The position numbers were made by a program, and so were the translations under genes. From contig JADNRY010000076.1 of assembly GCA_015501585.1 (NCBI GenBank), forward strand, positions 183,132 to 247,131: 64,000 nucleotides of DNA, read 5' to 3'. How positions within the stretch are numbered: position 1 is the first letter of the stretch; every line of letters begins with the position of its first letter. This DNA is from Rhodocollybia butyracea (lineage: Eukaryota; Basidiomycota; Agaricomycetes; Agaricales; Omphalotaceae). Under the pieces are notes generated by a model that made no database searches, was not told where the DNA came from, and was given only the letters and a program-made list of their open reading frames with translations. This document shows, one piece after another, positions 35,229 through 45,703 of the stretch.

Positions 35229-35736
35229 CGCGCCAGGAAAAAGAAAAAAGCGCCGGTACCGGGCGGGATGTGACCATGTGATGGTATTATCTAATTAACT
35301 CGCCCAAAGACCAAATCCGACCAACGTTCCACGATTTTCAATTTTGAATATCCTAATTATGCGCCGAATGCTACCGCCTCTTACCGCCTCCTGTGTCTAC
35401 AGCTTTTTCGGATTTGGGGAGTAGCCAGTGAACAGCAAGAGACGAGTCAAGCAGATCATGAGCCTACTTTTGAATGTACAAAATGAATACTTCCCTGTTA
35501 AGCTTTATCTAGCTTCGAGGCCCGCCCTGAACTCAGATCGGCATTCACTTAACGACATCTATTTCCAGGGCTGTGAAATTTTTCCATCAAGCTAAGCGTG
35601 TCAATAGCAGGCCCATTCTAGTTGTTAAACTTACAAACGTGCTTGGTCCGGCTTGGTTCACTGTAGTCAGTGTAGAGGTTTAAAAGCGGGACGCATCATT
35701 TTACCCACCTGTGCATCCCCGCTCTATTATCCCTCC
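35229..35736. other. Region between the LYR gene and phosphate permease copy A
   Basis: About 500 bp with divergent transcription on either side. It does not show the promoter block shared by copies B and C, so the left edge of the triplicated unit seems to lie close to the copy A start. No CACGTG was seen. Confidence 0.4.
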
Positions 35737-37740
35737 ATGGCCAGCGAGAAGGGTTCCAGTGTTTCCGGAGAGCCTTTGGCTACTGTCCCTCACAATGCGG
35801 GCATGACTTCCCATGTTCTCGATGAGCGGAGGCGTGTTGCACTCGCAGAGGTCGACAACGCCAAGTTTTCGTGCGCATATATGAACTTTTTCTCTTGATT
35901 TTCTTCTCATTTCATACAATAGTTGGTTCCATGTCAAAGTCTGCTTCACCGCCGGTGTTGGGTAAGTAATACTCTGCCCTCTCTACTGCTCTACTAACTA
36001 GTGTAAAGATTCTTCACCGATGCCTATGATATCTTCGCCATCAACATTGCTTCCACTATGATGGGCTACGTCTACGGCGCAAGTGAGTACCTATCTATTG
36101 ATCCTTAGATATCTAGTCTAAAGCTTTCTCTAGCTCACACAGCTTTGACCAGCAATGCCAGTCTTGGTATCAAAGTCGCAACTCCCGTCGGTACTTTGAT
36201 CGGTCAGCTGCTCTTTGGATGGCTTGCCGATGTCGTTGGACGTAAAAAGATGTGTAAGTATTGACGGCTAATGAATATTTCACAAATTAACCTGTCATTA
36301 TAGACGGATTTGAGCTAATGATAATTATATTCACAACGTTCGCTCAAGCCCTTAGCGCCAATGGTCCCTCTGTCAACATCATTGGCGTCCTTGTGGTCTG
36401 GCGGGTCCTTATGGGCATTGGTATCGGGGGTGACTACCCACTGAGTGCTGTCATTTCATCCGAATTCGCCAGTACTCGCTCGAGAGGTAGACTTATGACA
36501 GCGGTCTTTGCATTTCAAGGCTGGGGACAGCTTGGTAAGTTGACAGCGTATTCCTGAGTCATTTTCAATACTGACACCCACCCCTTGTAGCCGCTTCTAT
36601 TGTGTCGTGTATCACAGTTGCGGGCTACAAGCAACAAATTCTTCATGATGTTGCGCCAAACTTTGTTGCCATTGACAAGTGTTGGCGTATCCTTATCGGT
36701 ATGGGCTGTGTACCTGGAGTAATCGCATTGTATTTCCGCTTAACCATACCGGAAACACCGAGATTCACCATGGATATTGAGCGCAACATCCAGCAAGCTT
36801 CAAAGGATATTGAAGCTGTTCTAGCGCTCAAGGAGGAGAATGATATCCCACTTGGCACAAAGACAATGTTCCTGCCGCGAGCTGGTCAGACTTCAGAAAG
36901 CACTTCGGCCAATGGAAGTACATGAAGGTGCTCATCGGTACTTCGTGGTCTTGGTTTGTGCTCGGTGCGTGTTCGCTTTTTCTTTCCAATTTTTTCCAAC
37001 CTGACGAGGCGTGCTCCATAGATATTGCCTTTTATGGGTTGGGATTAAATTCTAGTATTATCTTGCAAGCGATGGGCTTTGGCTCTGGAAGCAGCAAAGG
37101 TAATCAAGGAATCTACAACACTTTGATCAACGTCTCCATCGGAAATCTTATCCTTTCGATTGCCGGTCTCATTCCTGGCTACTGGGCATCCTTCTCCTTA
37201 TCGACTCGTGGGGTCGCAAACCCATCCAGTTCTACGGCTTCATTATCCTTACTGCGTTGTTCATTGTAATGGGTATGTTTATCTTGCTTACCGTGAAGAT
37301 GAATCGGCTTACCAATTTTGTTCAGGTTTCGGATACGACAAATTGAAATCCACCGGTTCTGGCAGAAGGCATTCGTTTTCCTGTACTGCCTTGCGGACTT
37401 CTTCCAGAATTTCGGCCCGAACGTAACGACGTTCGTGATACCGGGTGAGGTCTTCCCCACCAGATACCGTAGCACAGCGCACGGTATCTCGGCTGCTTCT
37501 GGGAAACTCGGTGCTGTTATCGCCCAAGTCGGTTTCGCTAAGCTTTCCAACATTGGTGGAACTAATGCTTTCCTGGGACACATGTACGCATTTATCATCT
37601 GCAAGGTTGCCTTTGAACTGATCGATTCCGTTTCTAGTCTCGAGATATTTGCATTATTCATGCTTACTGGAATTTTCTCGACGTTACTTATCCCTGAAAC
37701 CAAGGGACAGTCTCTGGAAGAGATAAACGAGGAAGAGTAA
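35737..37740 (+). pseudogene. PHO84-like phosphate:H+ symporter, copy A (three frameshifts)
   Basis: Major-facilitator inorganic phosphate transporter of the PHO84 group, same exon plan as copy C. Family motifs remain: FFTDAYDIFAINIA, VATPVGTLIGQLLFGWLADV then VGRKKM (loop 2-3 signature), WRVLMGIGIGGDYPLSAVIS, IPETPRFTMDIERNIQQASK, and the terminal LPETKG-like motif (IPETKGQSLEEINEEE). Compared with copy C, one base is missing near 36864 (ACAAAGACAATG against ACAAAGACCAATG), one near 37190-37200 in the GYWASF region, and one near 37360-37370 before FVFLYC. Each shifts the frame, so no full-length permease can be read. The pieces between the lesions still match, so the decay is recent, unless the assembly is wrong here. 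Confidence 0.82.
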
Positions 37741-39700
37741 TGTAAGATCTTGCACACACGAGACAACCATTATTACGACTCGCAAATCTTGTATAAAAAA
37801 TCTTTCGTGTCCTCGCTCTTGCATTTTTCTATCTACCATCTCCACTAGCTTACCTACCTATGCAAATATCAGTGTTCTCTTTGCATTTCTTTTGGGTTTT
37901 TGTCTTGCAGGACGCCGCGATTTGGGCTAGTTTAGCAGTGTATTATCTTACCATGATACCATGAAAAGTACACTTTATAATAACGCCTTCGAACCAGAAT
38001 ATCGAGGAGCCGATGTAGCTTCACGGTTAGAAAAAACGGTTTGTTGGCCGACGATCAAGGTACCACTGATGACTGAAAACCTCATAGACACCTCGGCCAA
38101 TTATTTAAGGAATGGTACGAAGAAGGGAACGGGCGCAGTTACTTTTGTCTAGCGTGTAAATTATATAACATGACCCCCTCCTTCCCCCCCTTTCCCCCAC
38201 GGCCCCACGGATATGATGTTAGTGGCAGCATAGGAAAGAAATTCGGGTTGCAGTCTCATAAATATTAGATACCGACCATCAAAAGGAAAGGAACTGGCCA
38301 AGGGGTCCTAGTTTAAGCCCGTACCTGTCATCACTAACTACGCTGTAGAGTGCTGGGCTGTATTGAGCCGACTTGTGGACTAGAGCGATCCCTATCTTCG
38401 GACTAGATATTCGAACCTCAATAATAAAAACTCTTACCTGTATCTTGGAAAATAATGTTATACTAGTATCTAGTATTCAGCATCTGCGTAAGTACTTGGG
38501 GAGCGTCGAACCATGCGACGAACACTCCCTTGAAACAGGCAAACTGAGATTCAACTACTAAGGAATGCACTCAAGAGATATTTAACATAGAGGAAGTATA
38601 TATTACGGCCATTTTCTTTCAATTGGCGAAGGGAGATGAATTGATCAATGGCTTGAATACTTGATGACGATAATGTTTGCTGTAAAATCGTTTTTAGTGT
38701 CTTGTCAGCCTCGGAGATAAATACCCTCCAAAGCATCAACCCCTGCGGGCTAATTATTAATAGTATTCGGAGTTGATTCATATGAAGACTAATATATTCC
38801 GAGCAACGATATGGTACTTACCCTAAGTGGCATTGACCGGAGGATCTTTCATGGTCGACAACATCGCTGTTGAACGACATGTTCAAATCTTTGGTGACCT
38901 TACCCGGCGGCCCAGTATGCCCTCTTGCTGTAATGAAACTTCAATCAGATCGTAGCAAGTGCGGAAATTTGACAGGGGATTCCCTATCACCACGGTGCAG
39001 AACAGATCGTGGCGAACCTCCTGCTGTGAGGCAGATCTTACTAGAGTGGATTATGCTCAAGGTCCCATGACGGTCTCAGAACGAGGGGAATTGTGATAGC
39101 CTGGCAAGCCGTCTTGTAGTTAATGGAGAAAAGCCATTCGCTACACAGGCGGCTTCCCAACTGTGATGCCGGCTGCTGGCCTAGGGCCGCTGTACAAGAT
39201 GTTGGGTTGGGGGACAATGTGGTAACCGACGATGAACTACGCGTCCAAAATTTGCACGCGTCATTGTGGCTGTACATAATTAGTATGTCATGCAAAGGCC
39301 TGTGGGAACGCGCAGACTTTATACACACATCCGTATGGATCGTCAGTGTATAACGGGTCTGCCTAGGGGAGGCTAGAATCATCCTCAGCATAGTTATCCG
39401 TATATTTCACTCAGCCCATCTTCTACCTTTCCCGTCATCCCACTTAGAAGCCAGACGCCAATATCCGCCATTACGGTCATGTCTGGGATAGCTGGGGCTT
39501 TGGGTTTGGTCCATGGTCCGTCGCTTGTGGCATGGTACAAGAGTTCAAAGAACAATCCAAGAACGAACAACTGTACATATGTACTCGTTACATTATTACA
39601 TAGATATACTAAATTAATTATTACCACCGTTCAGGGTGATATTCAGGGTGTGTTTGCGAAGCGATAATCAATGATGAACCTAATAATTCGTTGAATCAAG
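37741..39700. other. Spacer between permease copies A and B, left part
   Basis: 3' flank of copy A and duplicated spacer sequence. It contains one version of the recurring 3' motif (about 37978-38010) and, at 39517-39524, a single CATGGTAC that matches the target site of the transposon present in the B-C spacer. No gene is supported; short open frames here lack any recognisable content. Confidence 0.5.
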
Positions 39701-39875
39701 CACTCCGAAAGTGGACAAATTTGAGCAGAAAAGGACACTGATAGAAGCACGTGATTTTCGATAAGCCATATAAACTCGTGGAGATATCAGGTGACTGTCG
39801 ATATACCTTGCATAGAAACACGTGACTTTTCAGTTGACATTTCTGCTCGATTGAAATTTGGCCACTTTTGGAGTG
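39701..39875. mobile_element. 175-bp MITE-like foldback element in the A-B spacer
   Basis: Terminal inverted repeats of about 30 bp: the left end CACTCCGAAAGTGGACAAAT continues to GAGCAGAAA, and the right end is its near-complement finishing GGCCACTTTTGGAGTG. The inner part is also partly inverted, with CACGTGA at 39748 and in mirror orientation near 39819. No coding capacity. AAG flanks both ends and may be a 3-bp target duplication. The superfamily was not assigned. Confidence 0.68.
39748..39824. promoter_or_regulatory. Pair of CACGTG (E-box/Pho4-type) sites inside the foldback element
   Basis: CACGTG at 39748-39753 and 39819-39824, each followed outward by GA/TTTTC-like sequence. CACGTG is the core of bHLH regulators such as fungal Pho4. 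They lie about 0.9 kb upstream of permease copy B. Whether they act is unknown. Confidence 0.35.
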
Positions 39876-40739
39876 AAGGCTCATTAAGTTGATGATCAAG
39901 CTCAAGTTCGCAGTTGATGGGACCGAACCCGGAATCCTGGAAGATCCTGGAGGGACCGTTCTCCAAATCCCGACAACGAAATAAAAAAGGCACTGTACTC
40001 GAGAATTCGGCTTTGAAATCTAGTAGATTGCCACTGGCACTTCCTTAAGGTACTCTAGCTATTCTATGGTTGCCATTACCCAACCGTTTAGTGAATAGCA
40101 TTCCGGCGGCACAGCCAACAGATAAATGCCGCCGGAATGCGATTCGCTGTCAGTGCAGGGAGGTGCAGGGTGGGAATTCTTTGAGCTTCCGATCCTGTTG
40201 AGATACTTAAGTGATGGATGACTCCAAGCAAGTATAACATACTTCTTGACTCGCAGCAACTCGGAGGCCAAATTGAAGCGTCCCGAGTGCCAGTGAACAG
40301 TCGAGCCCACGCTACGCGCATTGCGCCTAGAAATATGCGACAAGCAAAGAAACTTTTTTGAGCAGACATCCTGCCACTTCGTCTTTGAAAATACTTAACC
40401 GCAGAAGGCCGCTCTCCCAGCATCTACACAGTTTTTGTGCTTCCTCGACCTCGGAGTTACTGCGTCAACTTTCTGCATTCGGGCGTTGAACATAGAGATT
40501 TAGGAAAAGATCGACGCCAAATCGAGGCTATTCAATCAGTCCATTGTTTTGGATGGAAAGCTGTAAGTACTGAATGTTCGGCATCTACATAGGACTCCGT
40601 TTGTGAAAATCTGAGGGAAAACACTGGGAAAACGTGTTCGTTCAGTAAAGAACGTGCTCAATCCTCTTTAGTTTGCTGTAATGCATATAAATGCTTTTGA
40701 AGAGGAGTACACTTTTGCACCCCGCCCCATTATCCCTCT
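39876..40739. other. Spacer and promoter of permease copy B
   Basis: This contains the stem-loop at 40098-40140 and the promoter block shared with copy C. It lacks the CACGTG box that copy C has at the equivalent place: here the sequence reads AAAACGTGTTCG. No gene is supported. Confidence 0.5.
40098..40140. repeat. Perfect 14-bp inverted repeat (stem-loop)
   Basis: GCATTCCGGCGGCA and TGCCGCCGGAATGC flank a 15-nt loop. The stem is GC-rich and would be stable. The equivalent place in the next unit (about 45020) has only GGAATGCAATTC and no second arm, so the hairpin is specific to this spacer. Confidence 0.8.
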
Positions 40740-42940
40740 ATGGCTACCGAGCAAAGCTCTAGTGTTTCCGAAGAGCCTTTCAAGTGGTATAATCCTCAAA
40801 ATGCGAACACCACTTCACATGTGCTTGATGAACGAAGGCGTCTTGCGCTTGCAGAGGTTGACAACGCCAAGTTCTCGTACGCATATATGAACGTTTGCTC
40901 CGGATTTTCTCCTCATGTTTATCTGATAGTTGGTTTCATGTCAAAGTATGCTTTACCGCCGGTGTGGGGTAAGTGATACTGTGACCTCTTAACTGCCAAG
41001 TATACCTATTAGTGTCTACCCGATTGAAAAGGTTCTTCACCGATGCCTATGATATTTTTGCTATCAGCATTGCCGCCGTTATGTTGGGCTACGTCTACGG
41101 GACAGGCGAGTACATATCTATTGATCAGCAACGCATCTAGTCTGAAGCTTTCTCTAGTTCACACGGTTGACCCTAATGTTTCGGTCCCCGAAAACTGCAT
41201 GCTCTTCTTCACCAATCCTTCGGGCCTCTCTACGAACTTCTCGGTCAGCGCTGCGAACTTCTCGATCCATATAATGAATTCTTCGTCACTCCCCATCACC
41301 AATTTTTCGTTCCCCATCACCAATTGTTCGGTCCCTTCATCGGATCTTTGTCCTCCAATGCTGGTCTTGGTATCAAAGTCGCAACTCCCGTCGGGACTTT
41401 AATCGGTCAGCTGCTCTTTGGATGGCTCGCCGATATAGTTGGACGTAAGAAAATGTGTAAGTATTGACACCTAATGAATCTTCATAAGCTAATCTGTCAC
41501 TATAGACGGATTTGAGCTTCTCATCATCATCTTCACTACCTTCGCCCAAGCCCTTACCGCCACTGGTCGCTCTGTCAACATCATTGGTGTCCTTGTGGTC
41601 TGGCGTACCCTTATGGGCATAGGTATCGGGGGTGACTACCCACTCAGTGCGGTGATTTCATCCGAATTCGCCAGTACTCGCTCGCGCGGCCGTCTTATGA
41701 CTGCTGTTTTTGCATTCCAAGGCTGGGACAGCTTGGTAAGTGGATAACACCCAAGCCACCACCGCTATTAACATCTACATTTGATAGCCGCTGCTGTCGT
41801 CGCCTGTGTCACTGTTGCTGCCTATAAAGATGAAATTAGTCAAGATGATGTTTCGTCAAGCCTTGATGCCATTGACAAGTGTTGGCGTATCCTTATCGGT
41901 ATGGGCTGTATACCGGGAGTAATCGCGTTGTACTTTCGTTTAACCATACCGGAAACACCGAGGTTCACTATGGATATCGAACGCAACATCCAGCAAGCTT
42001 CCAAGGACATCGAAGCTATATTAGCGCTAAAGGAGGAAGACGATATTCCTCTAGGCTCAAAGACAGATGTTCCTGCCGGGAGCTGGTCGGACTTCATAAA
42101 GCACTTCGGTCAACGGAAGTACATGAAGGTGCTCATCGGTACTTCGTGGTCCTGGTTTGTGCTCGGTGCGTGTTCGCTTTTTTCCTAATTTATTTCAACC
42201 TGACTAGGGGCCTTTCATAGATATTGCCTTTTATGGTCTCGGTCTCAATTCGAGTACCATCCTGAAAGTCATGCACTTTGGCTCTGGAAGCGGCGAGGGT
42301 AATCCAGGAATCTACAGCGCTTTGATCAACATCTCTATCGGAAACCTTGTTCTTTCGCTTGCCGGCCTCATTCCTGGCTACTGGGTCTCCTTCTTCCTCA
42401 TCGACTCTTGGGGTCGCAAGCCCATTCAGTTCTATGGTTTTATCGTTCTCACTGTGTTGTTCCTTATCATGGGTATGCTGTTGTCAATCACCCCGACTTG
42501 AAGATGAATTGATTTACCAATCTTGTTCAGGTTTCGGATTCGACATGTTGAATGCCAACGATGCTGGCAAGAAGGGATTCGTTTTCCTGTACTGTCTTAC
42601 GGATTTCTTCCAGAACTTTGGCCCGAACGTGACGACTTTTGTGATACCGGGTGAGGTCTTCCCCACGCGATACCGTAGCACAGCACACGGTATTTCTGCT
42701 GCTTCTGGAAAACTTGGTGCCATTCTCGCCCAAGTTGCTTTCTCTAAGATCAATAACCTTCGTATAACGTAAGTATCTATCATCTACCTAGTTGTACTCG
42801 CTGATCCATTTGTACTCACCGATCCATTACCCTTCAGGCTCGAAATATTTGCATTTTTCATGCTTACTGGAATATTATCGACGCTCCTCCTTCCCGAGAC
42901 CAAGGGCCGGTCTCTCGAAGAACTCAATGAGGAAGAGTGA
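40740..42940 (+). pseudogene. PHO84-like phosphate:H+ symporter, copy B (insertion plus 1-nt deletion)
   Basis: Same exon plan as copy C, with most family motifs preserved: [60 protein letters not shown] and LPETKGRSLEELNEEE. Two lesions are seen. Between about 41170 and 41355 the exon that should read LTSNASLGIKVATPVG carries roughly 180 extra bases made of degenerate AACTTCTCGGTC / CACCAATTNTTCGGTCCC-type repeats, which shift the frame and lead to a stop. Near 41726 one G is missing (GGCTGGGACAG against GGCTGGGGACAG), breaking the GWGQL motif. The preceding intron also has a GC donor (GCGAGT) where A and C have GTGAGT. The second half of the gene is open. Confidence 0.8.
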
Positions 42941-44252
42941 ATGTAAACCGCTCACACTATCTTACGACGAAACGCACATTTTACGATAATGCCTTGTCAC
43001 CAAACTATCGATGGACTCACATACTTGGGATACATTTGCGATCTAAGGCGTCAGAATGACGGATTTTTTTTATAAATCTATTGCGATCTAACTAGCTTAC
43101 CTATCTATGCAAACCTCATTGTCATCTTCGTATTTTCTCTGACATTTTATCTTACAGGACGCCGCGAGGGTTGGTAGTTTAATAGTGTATTATTATTGAA
43201 TGAAATGTACATTTTACAATAACGTCTTGTCACCAAACTATAAATGAGTTAACGCAGACTATCGAGAACCTATGCGGCATCACATTTAGAAAAATGGTTC
43301 ACCAGTGGCCGACGATCACGATACTACTGGTGACCGGAAACCTCATATACACCCTCACTCAAATCAAGAAATGGGACGAAGAATCGAATGGGTGAGGTAT
43401 AACTGGAACATTTCTAAACCCCTCCTTGCCCTTCCTCCTTGCCCTTCCTCACCCCCCTTCCTCCTCCCGGAAATGATAATGGCAGCAGATAGGAATAATT
43501 TCGAGGCCAAGTTCTGTCTCATTAATATCAGAGACTGGATAAAGGATCGAAAGAAACCGACCGAGGATCCTGGCCTAAGGGTCTTGGGAACAGCCGGGAT
43601 CCCACATGTATGTTATATCCCCCTGGCCCTAAACTGTGTCTTCTCCAGTCCCGCGTCACTCCACTGCCTAAAACGGTTCATCTTCCATGTGCTCCCCTGA
43701 CATGTCCAAACATGCGGTGTCCTTGTGGTGTCCTCTTGCTGTAATGAAAATTTTCAATCAGATCGTAGCAAGTGCAAAAACTTTGACAGGGAATTCCTTC
43801 AAACAGTATCACCACGGATGGTAGCGGAGCGGCAGATCAAAGCATAACTAGTGAGGCAGAGCTTGCTAGACATGTACAGCCTCAGAACGAGTGGAACTGC
43901 GAAAGCCTGGCACCATCTTGTTACTTGTAGTTAGCGAGGAAAATTTATTCACTAAAACACGTCCAAATTCCTAGCAGATCCTGCCGTGATGCCGCTTATC
44001 TGCCGGCCCCGTAAATTACTTTCAGTGTACAAGATGATGGTTTAAAACAATGTAGGACGATGTCATGTAACATCCGACAATGAATCGCACCCTCGGCATA
44101 GTTATCCCTCACTCCCATCTTTTACCTTTCCTACCCCACTCAAAGTTCCCACAAACCGGAAGTTAGACGGCAACGTCCGCCATCACGATTATGCCTGGAC
44201 TTCGGATGATACGAACCGTTGCCACCAGGCTGGAAATGCGACGACATGGTAC
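42941..44252. other. 3' flank of permease copy B and start of the B-C spacer
   Basis: This contains two versions of the recurring 3' motif (about 42990 and 43220), followed by sequence homologous to the A-B spacer. A plus-strand frame at 43305-43700 has no family match. The stretch ends at the target duplication of the MITE. Confidence 0.5.
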
Positions 44253-44703
44253 AGGACCCCTGATTATAGGTGGACATTCTAGATAAGAGTTCGGACAAAA
44301 ATGGGCCTGATTTTCAGCAAAACCTGGATATAGGTTCGGACAAAAAGGGCCGCCGTAGGCGGAAACCCTAAGCAGATTTTCGGACAAAAAGGCCAAGTTT
44401 TGACCTGTTTTTGACCTTTTTGAAGTGAAAATGAGGATGCATACTGATTATTACATAGCCTGATATGGCTCTGCCGGCGTCCACCTGCCGCGCGATGTTC
44501 AAAAAAGCGATTTTTGAAGCCTGGGGAGGCCCCGGGAGGCTAAATGCAAAAGTTCGGACAAAAATCAGGCCCTGACTGAACCTAGGTAAGAAATTCGGAC
44601 AAAATTGGGTGGTTTCAGCGAAAATTTGTTCGGACAAAAATAGCCAGATCCGGAGGGTTGCATATCTAGGTTGTCCACTCATAATCAGGGGTCCTCATGG
44701 TAC
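44245..44703. mobile_element. hAT-like non-autonomous MITE (443 bp) with 8-bp target duplications
   Basis: The element spans 44253-44695. Its termini are AGGACCCCTGATTAT... and ...ATAATCAGGGGTCCT, and the inverted similarity extends about 32 bp inward (GTGGACA, then CTAGATA in both arms). It is flanked by the direct repeat CATGGTAC at 44245-44252 and 44696-44703. Eight-bp duplications and a CAGGGG-type end suggest the hAT superfamily. There is no transposase. Inside are six copies of TTCGGACAAAA in two orientations-independent clusters. The homologous A-B spacer has one uninterrupted CATGGTAC (39517-39524). Confidence 0.85.
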
Positions 44704-45703
44704 GAAAGAAAGAAAGAAAGAACAATTGTACGTACATAACAGATCATGGTGATATTATTATTCAGGGTGTGATTCCGAAGCGATAATCAATGATGTTATC
44801 CATTGACCTTGGTTGACCCTGGTTGACCGCTATTGGGACCGGACGCCCACTTCCTGATGACAAAATAACAAACGCAGAATGCCGACGGTTCAAGGCAATG
44901 TAGTATGGCTTTGAAATCTACTTTACTGTAGTAGATTGCTACTAGTAAAGTACTACTTCGTTTATTCATTATAGTGGCTATCGGTTCAACCGTTTGTCCG
45001 TTGGCTAGCTGTGCCCCTGGAATGCAATTCAGTGCGGGGTGGGGGAGCTCTGGGGTTGGCTGCGATTCAGGTTGTGATTCAGCAACTGAATCCATTTATT
45101 GAATGGCAATCGAATTGCTATAGTTGACCGTAATACTTACTCATCATCTTAATTAACAGGACCGAAAGCTCAAAGAATTTTACTAAAGCTGGAATAGTAC
45201 TGCAATCAGCCACATACCCACCTACTTCTTGACTTGCAGGAGCTCGGAGGCCAAATTTAGGCGTCCCGATTGAACAGTCGGCGCGCGCGCTACGTGCATT
45301 GCGGGTGCGACAAGCAAACAAGGTTTTGAACAGGCGTCCCGCCACGGGAATAATTGCAGAAGGCAATGAGGGGTTTCTCAAAGTCTACGCAGTTTTTGCG
45401 CTTCTTTGACTACAGCTTCTACACTACATTTTGGTCGTTGAACTGAAAGGAATGATCGACGCCAAATCGAGGCTATTCAGTCGTTTGTTTTGGATGGAAA
45501 GCTGTAAGTACTCGCCGAACTTAAAGCTTCTGAAATTAGACCATTCGGCATCTGCATAGGACTATTTGTGAAAATCAGAGAGGATCCCACGCACGTGCCT
45601 GCGACATATTTCAGTAAAGAATCCTCTTTTAAATTTAGTTGCTGTAACACATATAAATGCTTCAAAAGAGGAGCACTCCCGCACCCCGCCCCATTCTCCC
45701 TCT
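44704..45703. other. Spacer and promoter of permease copy C
   Basis: Homologous to the copy B upstream region. It starts with a short GAAA tetranucleotide run (44704-44720). It carries the promoter block shared with copy B and the CACGTG box at 45592. No gene is supported. Confidence 0.5.
45592..45597. promoter_or_regulatory. CACGTG box upstream of the intact phosphate permease
   Basis: GCACGTGC lies 107 bp upstream of the copy C ATG. CACGTG is the core site of Pho4-type bHLH activators, which drive PHO84 in other fungi under phosphate limitation. The aligned position in copy B lacks it. Function is inferred. Confidence 0.5.

Noticed and set aside
35640..35740. Copy A promoter equal to that of copies B and C
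   Set aside because: The GGCTATTCA / GATGGAAAGCTGTAAG block shared by B and C is not found upstream of copy A.
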